DNA from: CAWUIO01 sp963922455
GTDB lineage: Bacteria; Bacteroidota; Bacteroidia; Cytophagales; Microscillaceae
DNA: 49,557 bases
Direction: 5' to 3'
NCBI GenBank assembly: GCA_963922455.1
Contig: CAWUIO010000043.1
Coordinates: 1 to 49,557 of the forward strand
The position numbers and the translations under genes are program-made. The notes beneath the pieces are model-generated. The model did not search any database, had not been told where the DNA came from, and saw only the letters and a list, made by a program, of their open reading frames with translations. Positions 8,034-15,959 of this stretch are shown here, piece after piece. Every line of letters starts with the position of its first letter. The first letter of the stretch is position 1.

Positions 8034-9734
8034 TTAGTGAGCTACCGCATCTCCGGCCCCTCGAGGGAAGCGGATATTTTCTACGATATCTTGTACTTCC
8101 TGTGGTGGGGGTGGCGTGGCATTGGATACGATTACGGAGACGATCATATTGACCAACATACCCAAGGTACCGATTCCTTCGGGGGAGATACCCAAGAACC
8201 AGTTATCGGGGGTATTCAATTCAGGGCTTACAAACTTAAAGTAGATAATATACCCAGCCGTGAACAACAAGCCCGTGATCATACCCGCTATGGCCCCCTC
8301 TTTGTTCATGCGCTTGCTGAAAATTCCCAAGACGATGGCTGGGAAGAAGGAAGCAGCGGCCAATCCAAAGGCAAAGGCTACCACCTGGGCCACAAATCCG
8401 GGAGGGTTGATCCCGAAGTATCCAGCTACGACCACCGCAGCCGCTGCTGAGAGGCGGGCAGCCATAAGCTCGCTTTTTTCACTCATATCCGGGTTGATCT
8501 GTTTTTTTATCAAATCGTGGGCAACGGAGGTAGAGATAACCAGCAATAAACCAGCGGCAGTCGAAAGGGCCGCAGCTAATCCACCCGCGGCCACCAAGGC
8601 GATTACCCAATTAGGTAGGTTGGCAATTTCTGGATTGGCCAGTACCATAATATCCCGGTCAATGGTCAATTCGTTTTCTACTCCGGCATTGGGCCCAACG
8701 TACTGGATTATACCGTCTCCGTTTTTGTCTTCAAACTTGATCAATCCGGTTTGTTCCCACTTACTAAACCATACCGGCATCTCGGAATAAGGTTGATTAG
8801 AAACGGTTTGGATTAAATTGGTACGGGCAAAAGCTGCAATTGCCGGAGCGGTGGTATATAAAATGGCAATAAGAACCAAGGCATAACCCCCTGAAATACG
8901 GGCATCTTTTACTTTTGGTACAGTGAAGAATCGTACAATTACGTGGGGAAGACCCGCCGTACCCACCATCAAGGCCGCCGTTATACAGAAGACGTCAATC
9001 ATTGCTTTCTTACCGGAGGTGTAAGCGGCAAATCCCAGTTCGGTATTGAGGCCATCTAATTTATCTAAAAGATACGTTCCCGAGCCGTCGGTCAAAGTTG
9101 ACCCAAAGCCTAGTTGAGGCAAGACGTGCCCGGTCATCTGGATAGAAATAAAGATAGCCGGTACCATAAAGGCAAAGATCAATACACAATACTGGGCTAC
9201 CTGGGTATAGGTAATCCCTTTCATACCACCCAATACCGCGTAGAAGAATACGATGGCCATACCAATAACCACCCCAGCATTGATCGGAACTTCCAAGAAG
9301 CGGGAGAAAACCACTCCAACTCCCCGCATTTGTCCGGCTACATAGGTAAAGGAAACGAAAAGGGCACAAATAACGGCCACGGTACGGGCTAAGCCCGAAT
9401 AGTAGCGATCTCCGATAAAGTCTGGCACCGTAAATTTTCCAAATTTTCTGAGGTAAGGTGCCAGGAGCAAGGCCAGCAAAACATACCCCCCGGTCCATCC
9501 CATTAAATACACGGCCCCATCGTAGCCCATAAAGGAGATCAATCCCGCCATGGAGATAAAAGAGGCCGCCGACATCCAGTCTGCCGCAGTGGCCATTCCA
9601 TTAGCAAGTGGTGGTACCCCCCCGCCCGCTACGTAAAAGTCTTTGGTTGAGCCGGCCCGAGACCAGATCGCGATCCCGATGTAGAGCGCGAAGGTGATGC
9701 CGACGATGATATACGTCCAAGTTTGTACATCCAT
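8034..9734 (-). CDS. actP: Sodium:solute (acetate-type) symporter, large subunit
   Basis: A 566-residue SLC5/SSS symporter with about 13 hydrophobic segments. Family signatures include 'DFYVAGGGVPPLANGMATAADWMSAASFISMAG' near the N terminus and 'AAALSTAAGLLLVISTSVAHDLI' in the second half. It belongs to the subgroup with a separate small DUF4212 subunit, which is encoded immediately upstream. The family imports acetate or short organic acids with sodium. Acetate is inferred here from the acs neighbour and the serine-, alanine- and glycine-rich core typical of ActP. An unusual loop with 'DKNGDGIIQ' (a calcium-like DxNxDG motif) sits near residue 335. ATG at 9734. Confidence 0.88.
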   Translation of the reverse strand: MDVQTWTYIIVGITFALYIGIAIWSRAGSTKDFYVAGGGVPPLANGMATAADWMSAASFISMAGLISFMGYDGAVYLMGWTGGYVLLALLLAPYLRKFGKFTVPDFIGDRYYSGLARTVAVICALFVSFTYVAGQMRGVGVVFSRFLEVPINAGVVIGMAIVFFYAVLGGMKGITYTQVAQYCVLIFAFMVPAIFISIQMTGHVLPQLGFGSTLTDGSGTYLLDKLDGLNTELGFAAYTSGKKAMIDVFCITAALMVGTAGLPHVIVRFFTVPKVKDARISGGYALVLIAILYTTAPAIAAFARTNLIQTVSNQPYSEMPVWFSKWEQTGLIKFEDKNGDGIIQYVGPNAGVENELTIDRDIMVLANPEIANLPNWVIALVAAGGLAAALSTAAGLLLVISTSVAHDLIKKQINPDMSEKSELMAARLSAAAAVVVAGYFGINPPGFVAQVVAFAFGLAAASFFPAIVLGIFSKRMNKEGAIAGMITGLLFTAGYIIYFKFVSPELNTPDNWFLGISPEGIGTLGMLVNMIVSVIVSNATPPPPQEVQDIVENIRFPRGAGDAVAH

Positions 9735-9778
9735 GAGTAATAGTAATTAGAAGTTTTTGATTAATTAATTGATTGGGC

Positions 9779-10033
9779 CTATTCGTCTACATCATACTTT
9801 TTGTCCAACTTGTTCATCAAGGATACATAGACAAAAATCAAGATCACAAAGACGTAAATAGATCCTTGTTGGGCAAACCAGAAACCTAATTTGAAGCCTC
9901 CGAGCTTAATGGAGTCCAAGGAGCCGGCCAGTAAGATGCCGAACCCATAGGACACGACAAACCAAATAATTAGTAGGATTAGCAGGTACTGTAAGTTTTG
10001 CTTCCAGTATTGCTGCATTTTGTTATCATTCAT
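9779..10033 (-). CDS. DUF4212 small symporter subunit
   Basis: An 84-residue protein with two transmembrane helices (about residues 16-36 and 52-72) and polar termini. It matches the DUF4212 family, found almost always directly upstream of an SSS symporter of the type encoded next. Its role is thought to be as an accessory subunit. The opening 'QYWKQNLQYLLILLIIWFVVSYGFGI' region is characteristic. It precedes the symporter by 44 nt and follows the porin, so the three are likely co-transcribed. Confidence 0.9.
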   Translation of the reverse strand: MNDNKMQQYWKQNLQYLLILLIIWFVVSYGFGILLAGSLDSIKLGGFKLGFWFAQQGSIYVFVILIFVYVSLMNKLDKKYDVDE

Positions 10034-10074
10034 GACAATCTATTGTTTATAAATATGTAAAGTGTACTATAAGC

Positions 10075-11346
10075 CTATAAGAAAATGTGGGTTTGTAGAC
10101 GGAAGATTCCGTTACGGTCGCCCGTGGTAGTCCCGTCGGCAGTATTCAAGACGGGGGCATTGCTATACTCAAAAGTAATTTTGGCGTGGTGCCCTTCCAA
10201 GAACCAGTTGGCTCCTAGTTTCCAATTAACCAAGTTGTCTTCGTAAGCATCTAAGTTTCGGGAATCAAAAGCGAAATAAGGCTGTAATTTATGTCCCCCT
10301 CCGAGCAAATCTTTGGGTAGCATATACCCCAGTTGGGTATAAAAGATGGTTCCGGTACCGAGGAGGGTTCCCCGAACGTGATTTTCGCCGTAGTCGTATA
10401 CGTAGAGAGTGGTATTGGCAGTAATGGCCCCTCCATCCCCTCCTTGGAAAGGCATATCCAAGTTGGCGTCAAAACCCAATAAGAAAATATCTTCTCTATC
10501 AATTTGGGTGGGTTCACCTTCTCCACCAAACTGGGTCACTCGGGCCATGGCATTTGGGTGGTGGTGCCAACCGGCCCCGATGTTGAATACCTTTTTGGTT
10601 CCTAGGTAGGTACCCACAAAATAAGGCAGCTTATTACTTTCTTTGTCTAAGAATTGATAATTGATATAGCCTTGGGTGGACCAGTTGCTATTTTCTACGT
10701 GGGTAGCGGCACTGCTATTCACACTGGTCAAAGGGTCACCAAATTGAAAAGGTTGATTTAAGGCGACCCGATAATCCAATCTTCCAATTTTACCTTTGGC
10801 ATAAATCCCCATTTGACGGGCAAATTGATCGGTGCGCTCGATGACATACCAGTTAAATATGGGAGCATCTAAGGTAAGGAAGTTCAAGGTACTGGAATTA
10901 CTCAATCGGGATACCCCATTCCAGTAATGCAATCCGGTACCCAGGTACAAGTAATCTTTGACTACCTCATACTCTGTCCAAATATCGTGGAAGAAGAGTT
11001 GCGGTTTTTTGCCATCGGTTCCGGTAGCGCCTTGTCCTTGGGCCCCCCCGCCCGAAATGGTTTGGTTGTTAATACCAAAGTGGGTTAAGATTAAAAACCT
11101 GGGGCTTACTTGGGCATAAGCCAACATACGGGAACGGCGTACTCGAAAATCGGCATGATTACGAACACGATCGTTGTCATCATAGCTCATCCAGAACTGA
11201 TGCCAGGTGATGAAACGGATATACTTGGATCCGTCTTCGCTTATTTTAAGCGTCATGGGTTTGTAATTGGGCCCGCCCTGGGCCCAGGCCTGCCCGGAGA
11301 ACAACAGTACAAGGCCAATAATGAATAGGAGTTTTTGTCTTTTCAT
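10075..11346 (-). CDS. Outer-membrane porin-like beta-barrel
   Basis: A 423-residue protein with a signal peptide (residues 1-22, ending AWAQ) and alternating amphipathic strands through to a C-terminal aromatic residue region 'FRLQTHIFL', typical of outer-membrane barrels. It resembles the phosphate-selective/O-P porin-like proteins of Bacteroidota. First gene of the minus-strand run porin, DUF4212, symporter, acs, so I infer that it admits acetate or related acids through the outer membrane. An AT-rich inverted repeat and a promoter-like box lie about 110-140 nt upstream. Its substrate is unproven. ATG at 11346. Confidence 0.75.
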   Translation of the reverse strand: MKRQKLLFIIGLVLLFSGQAWAQGGPNYKPMTLKISEDGSKYIRFITWHQFWMSYDDNDRVRNHADFRVRRSRMLAYAQVSPRFLILTHFGINNQTISGGGAQGQGATGTDGKKPQLFFHDIWTEYEVVKDYLYLGTGLHYWNGVSRLSNSSTLNFLTLDAPIFNWYVIERTDQFARQMGIYAKGKIGRLDYRVALNQPFQFGDPLTSVNSSAATHVENSNWSTQGYINYQFLDKESNKLPYFVGTYLGTKKVFNIGAGWHHHPNAMARVTQFGGEGEPTQIDREDIFLLGFDANLDMPFQGGDGGAITANTTLYVYDYGENHVRGTLLGTGTIFYTQLGYMLPKDLLGGGHKLQPYFAFDSRNLDAYEDNLVNWKLGANWFLEGHHAKITFEYSNAPVLNTADGTTTGDRNGIFRLQTHIFL

Positions 11347-11456
11347 AATTTTGATTAATTAGGTTCCGTAGAAGAAAATGAGGACTTTCCTCAGACGTTT
11401 TCTGGGACTAAAACAAGGCTTTTTTGTCTGATTTTGGAAATCAACTGTATTTATTT

Positions 11457-11489
11457 GCTAATTAAGTATAGCAAACCTAATTAATTAGC
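11457..11489 (-). promoter_or_regulatory. Candidate promoter and operator of the porin operon
   Basis: A perfect 9-bp inverted repeat, GCTAATTAA (11457-11465) and TTAATTAGC (11481-11489), brackets a minus-strand TAGGTTTG box (11472-11479). That box fits the Bacteroidota -7 consensus TAnnTTTG. The low GC content makes a terminator for the upstream gene less likely than an operator. The porin start codon is about 125 nt downstream. The binding protein is unknown; the adjacent zinc-ribbon/HTH protein is the obvious candidate. Confidence 0.45.
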
Positions 11490-11494
11490 CTTTG

Positions 11495-11914
11495 TTACCC
11501 TTTAAAACGCTCCCAACGAATCAGCATGAACTTATCCCCAAGTTCTGTGATGAGCATGCCGGCGTCTCGGGTGTTGGACTCTTCTTGTAAAAAGGCAATA
11601 AGTTCGTGATGGCTAAATACCTGGTAGGTAGGGCGGTATTCGTTGTTTTGAGGGGCCTTGATTTGATATTTTTTTACCCAGTTCATGACCGACACATGGC
11701 TAATCCCTAGGATGCGCTCAATCTCTCTGTAGCTAAGTCCCTCAATATAAAGCTGTAAGGCCTTGATTACATAATAGTTGTCTATTTGTTTGCCGAGTTT
11801 ATTTACGGTAAAGTAATACCCACATTTTTTACAGCGATAGCGTTGCCGGTCTTTGACCACACCACTCTTGATGACCCGCTCTGCGTTACAGCGAGGACAT
11901 ATGGGATTTTTCAT
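11495..11914 (-). CDS. Zinc-ribbon/HTH protein related to IS1-type InsA, probable regulator
   Basis: A 139-residue protein. Residues 1-35 form a zinc ribbon with cysteines 6, 9, 28 and 31 ('CPRC' and 'CKKC'), as in the N-terminal region of IS1/IS1595 transposases. A helix-turn-helix follows at about 57-82 ('LSYREIERILGISHVSVMNWVKKY'). The last 50 residues are unique, and there is no DDE catalytic domain or inverted repeat nearby. It is therefore not an active transposase. A domesticated DNA-binding regulator is the likely reading, and its place directly upstream of the porin-symporter operon suggests it controls that operon. ATG at 11914. Confidence 0.7.
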   Translation of the reverse strand: MKNPICPRCNAERVIKSGVVKDRQRYRCKKCGYYFTVNKLGKQIDNYYVIKALQLYIEGLSYREIERILGISHVSVMNWVKKYQIKAPQNNEYRPTYQVFSHHELIAFLQEESNTRDAGMLITELGDKFMLIRWERFKG

Positions 11915-11952
11915 ATTATTTTGCTTAAAAATTAATGAATATACTTATTTAG

Positions 11953-12028
11953 CAAAAATATACCATTTTAGCAAGTTAATACACAAAGATGACATATATC
12001 ATCTTTTAAAATGAGCTAATACACCAAA
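11953..12028 (-). promoter_or_regulatory. Candidate promoter with paired direct repeats upstream of the zinc-ribbon gene
   Basis: On the minus strand, TATTTTTG (plus coordinates 11953-11960) fits TAnnTTTG, with TTTG at about 11984-11987 as a possible -33 element. The sequences GTTAATACACAAA (11975-11987) and GCTAATACACCAAA (12015-12028) are direct repeats 40 bp apart. The first overlaps the -33 region, as an autoregulatory site might. Confidence 0.4.
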
Positions 12029-12101
12029 ATTAAGTTGGTTTTCAGGAATTGTTGACAAATTAACGCTTGTAAAACAGGAGGCTAGAAAGAAAATAGAACT
12101 G

Positions 12102-12230
12102 GCTTAGGGATGGAGCGGCCTGTTTGAGCCCGCCGCTGCTTGTGCGTTGGCCGGCGAGTAGCGAGAGCCCGACCCGCGCCGGGTAGCTTTTCACTTATTA
12201 GCCAAAACTTTTCAAGCGCGGGGAAGCTCC
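12102..12230 (+). repeat. Structured intergenic repeat, copy C
   Basis: Full copy of 129 nt between two minus-strand genes, the response regulator and the zinc-ribbon gene, lying antisense to both. The outer pairing is GCUU/AAGC, the central hairpin GCCG/CGGC, and the 3' stem CCCGCGC/GCGCGGG. The 3' end reads GCTCC where other copies have GCCCC. No pyrimidine tract precedes it. Confidence 0.88.
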
Positions 12231-12278
12231 AAAAATAATAGGATAGGAAAGTAATTAGAAGAGGCTTATGGGGTCAGC

Positions 12279-12653
12279 TTAGGCATTGGATAAGCTGTTC
12301 AATTCATTGATTTGTTTGATCAAGTTGCGGGTGGAGAAGGGTTTGCTAATGTACAAGTTGGCCCCAAGCTCTAAGCCTCGCTGTTTTTCTTCTTCCTTAG
12401 ATTTGGCACTAAGGAAGATGATCTTGGTATCCTTGAAGCGATCTTGTGAGCGCATATGTTGGCAGACTTGATACCCATCTACTTCGGGCATCATGATATC
12501 CAAAATTACCAAATCGGGGGTTTCATTTTCAATTATTTCCAAGGCTTCTTGACCGTCCCGGGCAATAAAGACAGTATATCCCTGCTTTTTCATTAGAAAT
12601 TCGAGAGAAAGCAAGATGTTGGGTTCATCGTCTACAACCAAGGCCTTTTTCAT
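12279..12653 (-). CDS. Single-domain response regulator
   Basis: A 124-residue receiver domain with no output domain. Acidic pocket Asp8-Asp9, phosphoacceptor Asp52 ('LVILDIMMPEVDGY'), Ser82 in the switch position and Lys104 ('YISKPFS') are all present. It should accept phosphate from the histidine kinase encoded 125 nt upstream on the same strand. Without a DNA-binding domain it must act through protein contact or a phosphorelay. I start at the ATG at 12653, which places the domain at the N terminus as usual; a longer in-frame extension to 12728 has no domain support. Confidence 0.9.
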   Translation of the reverse strand: MKKALVVDDEPNILLSLEFLMKKQGYTVFIARDGQEALEIIENETPDLVILDIMMPEVDGYQVCQHMRSQDRFKDTKIIFLSAKSKEEEKQRGLELGANLYISKPFSTRNLIKQINELNSLSNA

Positions 12654-12778
12654 AGAAGCGTATTTAAAAACCGAAGGTAAACTTCGGGAAGAATAAACAA
12701 AATTTTTGAGAACAAGAATTGTTCTCAAACGTGGAACTTTTCAGTAACATTAAAAAATAGAGGGAAAATTATAATTAT

Positions 12779-15511
12779 TTAATTATATCCCACTTGGTTA
12801 AGCGGCAGCTCTATATAAAAGCAACTATATTCTGAAGGTTGACTATCCACCCAAATTTTCCCCCGGTGGTACTGAATGATTTTCTTACTAATTGCTAAAC
12901 CCAAACCACTTCCCTTGGGTTTCCGAATGTTTTGATTCTTGGCTTGAAAAAACTTTTCAAAGATTATTTCTTTGAGTTCTGGGCTTATACCTTTGCCATT
13001 ATCCCAGACACTAATTTGTACGTAATCTCCCATATTGAGGGTTTGCACCCGGATGATGCCAGAATCTTTGGGGGAAAATTTAATGGCATTCGAGAGCAGA
13101 TTGATCAAGACTTGCAAGACGCGGTCTCTATCCAGGGGAACCTCGGGAAGGTTTGGCTCATAAAAGGTATCTACCCGAATGGCCTTGTCTTGCATAAGCT
13201 GGTAAACGGCCGCCAAGCTTTCTTTGACCAGTTCGTGTAAATCGGTATTTTGTATATCCAAGCGCATCGTACCGGATTCAAACTTTTCTAAATCCAAGAC
13301 TTGATTGATCAAGCGTTCCATCCGGTTGGTTTCTTTGATGATGGTTTTTAGAAACTGTTGTTTTTCGCGGGTATCAAGTTCTTCGTCATTGTCGTATAAA
13401 ATCTCTGAAAAGGCTCGGATGGATGTGAGCGGGGTTCGCATTTCGTGGGTAATGGTGGAGATAAATTCATTTTTTTGGTTGTCAGAGGCTTGTAAACGTT
13501 CATTTAGGTCTTGTAATTGAACTGAGCTACGTTCCAAAGCGTCCGATTTTTCCCGGAGTTGTTGGTTGAGTTGGATGAGTTGTTGAGATTCTTTGACAAT
13601 ACGGTACACTTCTTCAATCTGCACGCCTTCTTCCTCCTTGGCAATAGAAGCCAAGACTATTTTTGAGGCGGCCACACCAATTGCACCCGATAAGATCTTC
13701 TCGGCATAACTCATTAAATTTACATCGATGCCCGGTTTTTTTAACCAGTCCTCTCCGTGAAACTCCTTGAACTTTTGCATGACTTCATACCCTCTTTGAG
13801 GGCCCAAAAAGTCTTTAAGCAAGGATTCTATATCCGGGATGCGGACTTTAATGTTCCCGTAGAGGTTTCCTTCGTAGGTACTGCTATATTGCTCAATATT
13901 AACAAATACCTCGGCTTGATTGGCTTCGGTACCCCGCGTCGGAAATAGTAAAGACAGGCCTACCAAACTACTGGTATTGAACAATAAAGACCAAAATAAG
14001 GCGTGGGAGATGGCATCTAGACTATCCAGGCCAAATAAAGCGAAGGGGCGCAAGAGGGAAAGGCCGAGCAGGCCCTCCTCCATCCAATCCTTGGTAAAAT
14101 AACCGGCATTGATCAAAGTTGGGAAAACCAAACAATAAAACCACACCAGAAAACCCAAAATCAAACCTACCTGGGCCCCCATGCGATTGGCCCGTTTCCA
14201 GTAAATACCTCCCACCATAGAGGGAGCAAATTGTGAAATGGCCACAAATGAAATCAAACCAATGGAAACCAGGGCGGTATCTTGGGCGATGGTCTTCTCA
14301 AACGTATAGGATAAATGCAGGACTAAGAGAATGCATATCCGCCGGATATAGATCAAAAATTGGCCTAGGCGGTTGGTGTATCGACGTTTAATCAGGGGGA
14401 TACTCACCAGGGCTGGCATGATGAGGTTATTACTAAGCATCACGCTCAAAGCCGTGGTAGAAACGATGATCATACTCGTGGCCGCCGAAACACCCCCCAA
14501 ATAGGCCAGTATGGCCAAACCTAGATTACCCTCTCGCAAAGGAAGGGTCAGTACATACAAGTCGGCATCGACTTGGACCCCCTCAAACACCAGCCTACCG
14601 GCCATAGCGATGGGAATCACAAAAAAGTTGATAAGAAATAAATAGAGGGGAAAAACCCAGATGGCTTTGTTTAACTGTCTCGGGTCGACATTTTCCACTA
14701 CGGTCACTTGAAACTGGCGGGGGAGAAACATGAATGCCAAAATGGAGCTTAGGCTCATAAAAAACCAACTGCTCATCCCCCCTTGTGGGGAAAGTTGAAA
14801 TAAAGGGGAAAGCTCGGGCCTGGCCCGGGCCTGGGCAAAAATATCCTGGATCCCATCAAACAACTCATAGCTAACAAATATTCCAATGGCCAGAAACGCA
14901 AGCAATTTTACAATAGATTCAAAAGCAATTGCCGTGACGATGCCATCGTGCCGCTCACTGGCCTCAATACTTCGGGTGCCAAATAAGATGGTAAACAAGG
15001 CCATCACCAGCATCACATAAAAGGCCGAATCCTCAAAAAGATAGGATTGATCAAGGTTCAGGAAAAAAACCGGGCCCGACTCGGCAGCCAACACATTAAA
15101 ACTTACCGACACAGCTTTAAGTTGTAAAGCGATGTAAGGAATGATGCCTAGTAAGCTCAATACGGTTACTAAAACCCCTAAAACGCTACTTTTCCCGTAA
15201 CGATAAGAAATAAAATCGGCGATGGAGGTGATATTCCGGGTTTTACAAATCCGGATAATCTTGCGCATAATGATCCACCAAAGGGGCAAGGCCAAGGATG
15301 GCCCAATGTAAATGGTCAAAAAATCTACGCCACTTTGAGCTGCCCGCCCAACACTTCCGTAATAGGTCCAGGCCGTACAATATACGGTAAGAGAAAGGGA
15401 AAACACGTAGGGATTGTACACCAAGCTTTTTCCCTTACGGGCTTGGTGTTCTCCCCAGTAAGCAATGGCAAATAATACGATTAGGTAACTTATGGATAGG
15501 ATTACCAGCAT
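12779..15511 (-). CDS. SLC5-STAC sensor histidine kinase (CbrA/CrbS-like)
   Basis: A 910-residue hybrid of transporter and kinase. Residues about 1-530 form an SSS/SLC5 sodium:solute symporter domain with about 13 helices. Residues about 570-640 match the STAC linker ('LLKDFLGPQRG... IGVAASKIVLASIAKEE'). A coiled-coil helix at about 645-680 leads to HisKA with phospho-accepting His689 ('ITHEMRTPL'), then an HATPase domain with 'NLLSNAIKF', 'DNGKGI' and 'GSGLGLAI'. No PAS domain is seen. This is the layout of CbrA and CrbS. It lies 13 nt after a small membrane protein gene and is followed by the response regulator. Acetate is a plausible signal given the neighbouring acs cluster. Confidence 0.92.
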   Translation of the reverse strand: MLVILSISYLIVLFAIAYWGEHQARKGKSLVYNPYVFSLSLTVYCTAWTYYGSVGRAAQSGVDFLTIYIGPSLALPLWWIIMRKIIRICKTRNITSIADFISYRYGKSSVLGVLVTVLSLLGIIPYIALQLKAVSVSFNVLAAESGPVFFLNLDQSYLFEDSAFYVMLVMALFTILFGTRSIEASERHDGIVTAIAFESIVKLLAFLAIGIFVSYELFDGIQDIFAQARARPELSPLFQLSPQGGMSSWFFMSLSSILAFMFLPRQFQVTVVENVDPRQLNKAIWVFPLYLFLINFFVIPIAMAGRLVFEGVQVDADLYVLTLPLREGNLGLAILAYLGGVSAATSMIIVSTTALSVMLSNNLIMPALVSIPLIKRRYTNRLGQFLIYIRRICILLVLHLSYTFEKTIAQDTALVSIGLISFVAISQFAPSMVGGIYWKRANRMGAQVGLILGFLVWFYCLVFPTLINAGYFTKDWMEEGLLGLSLLRPFALFGLDSLDAISHALFWSLLFNTSSLVGLSLLFPTRGTEANQAEVFVNIEQYSSTYEGNLYGNIKVRIPDIESLLKDFLGPQRGYEVMQKFKEFHGEDWLKKPGIDVNLMSYAEKILSGAIGVAASKIVLASIAKEEEGVQIEEVYRIVKESQQLIQLNQQLREKSDALERSSVQLQDLNERLQASDNQKNEFISTITHEMRTPLTSIRAFSEILYDNDEELDTREKQQFLKTIIKETNRMERLINQVLDLEKFESGTMRLDIQNTDLHELVKESLAAVYQLMQDKAIRVDTFYEPNLPEVPLDRDRVLQVLINLLSNAIKFSPKDSGIIRVQTLNMGDYVQISVWDNGKGISPELKEIIFEKFFQAKNQNIRKPKGSGLGLAISKKIIQYHRGKIWVDSQPSEYSCFYIELPLNQVGYN

Positions 15512-15524
15512 AGGCCCAAAAAAA

Positions 15525-15740
15525 TCAGGAGTTTTTACTCAATCGTCGCGAAACCCAAAACAAGATGATAATGAGCAAAATCCAACTAGCGTATAAAAAC
15601 CCATGTAAGGTAGGGATGTTTCCCCAAAAAACTTCTTTGTTGAAAATGCTGAGGATTGGGTAATTAAAAAAAACTCCAAACAAAAGTGTTAAGACAAGCA
15701 GCAATTGACTACGTTGAGTCGTCTTGTATGTACGGGCCAT
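15525..15740 (-). CDS. Small two-helix membrane protein paired with the SLC5 kinase
   Basis: A 71-residue protein with hydrophobic segments at about residues 12-30 and 42-61, and basic ends. I cannot assign a family. Its position 13 nt upstream of an SLC5-type kinase mirrors the DUF4212 subunit upstream of the symporter at 9.7 kb, suggesting it is an accessory subunit of the transporter-like sensor. I chose the ATG at 15740 (MARTYKTTQ); a GTG at 15764 would add eight residues. Confidence 0.6.
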   Translation of the reverse strand: MARTYKTTQRSQLLLVLTLLFGVFFNYPILSIFNKEVFWGNIPTLHGFLYASWILLIIILFWVSRRLSKNS

Positions 15741-15852
15741 AGAAAATGGAAAGTGAATTATCACAAAATTTTACCTGATAAGAATTATATCAAATATCCA
15801 TACCAATTCAAAAAAGCAAAACGTTTTCTTTTCATCTAGGGCATATTATTTG

Positions 15853-15860
15853 TAAATTTG
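15853..15860 (+). promoter_or_regulatory. Candidate -7 promoter box for the Omp85-like gene
   Basis: TAAATTTG fits the Bacteroidota -7 consensus TAnnTTTG. It lies 100 nt before the chosen ATG at 15960. If transcription starts just after it, the in-frame TTG at 15858 cannot be the translation start. I see no clear -33 element. Confidence 0.4.
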
Positions 15861-15959
15861 GCTAATAGGTTTTGCCACTACCCAATAATTTACGTAGAGA
15901 CAACCGTAGATCTTAAACTATTCATCCTGCCGGGAATCAAAAAGGCTATCATTGGGATC

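Noticed and set aside
11495..11914. Active insertion sequence
   Set aside because: Only the zinc ribbon and HTH are present. There is no catalytic domain, no second frame and no terminal inverted repeat with target duplication.
15858..15959. N-terminal extension of the Omp85-like protein from a TTG
   Set aside because: It would place 34 residues before the signal peptide and it overlaps the probable promoter box.
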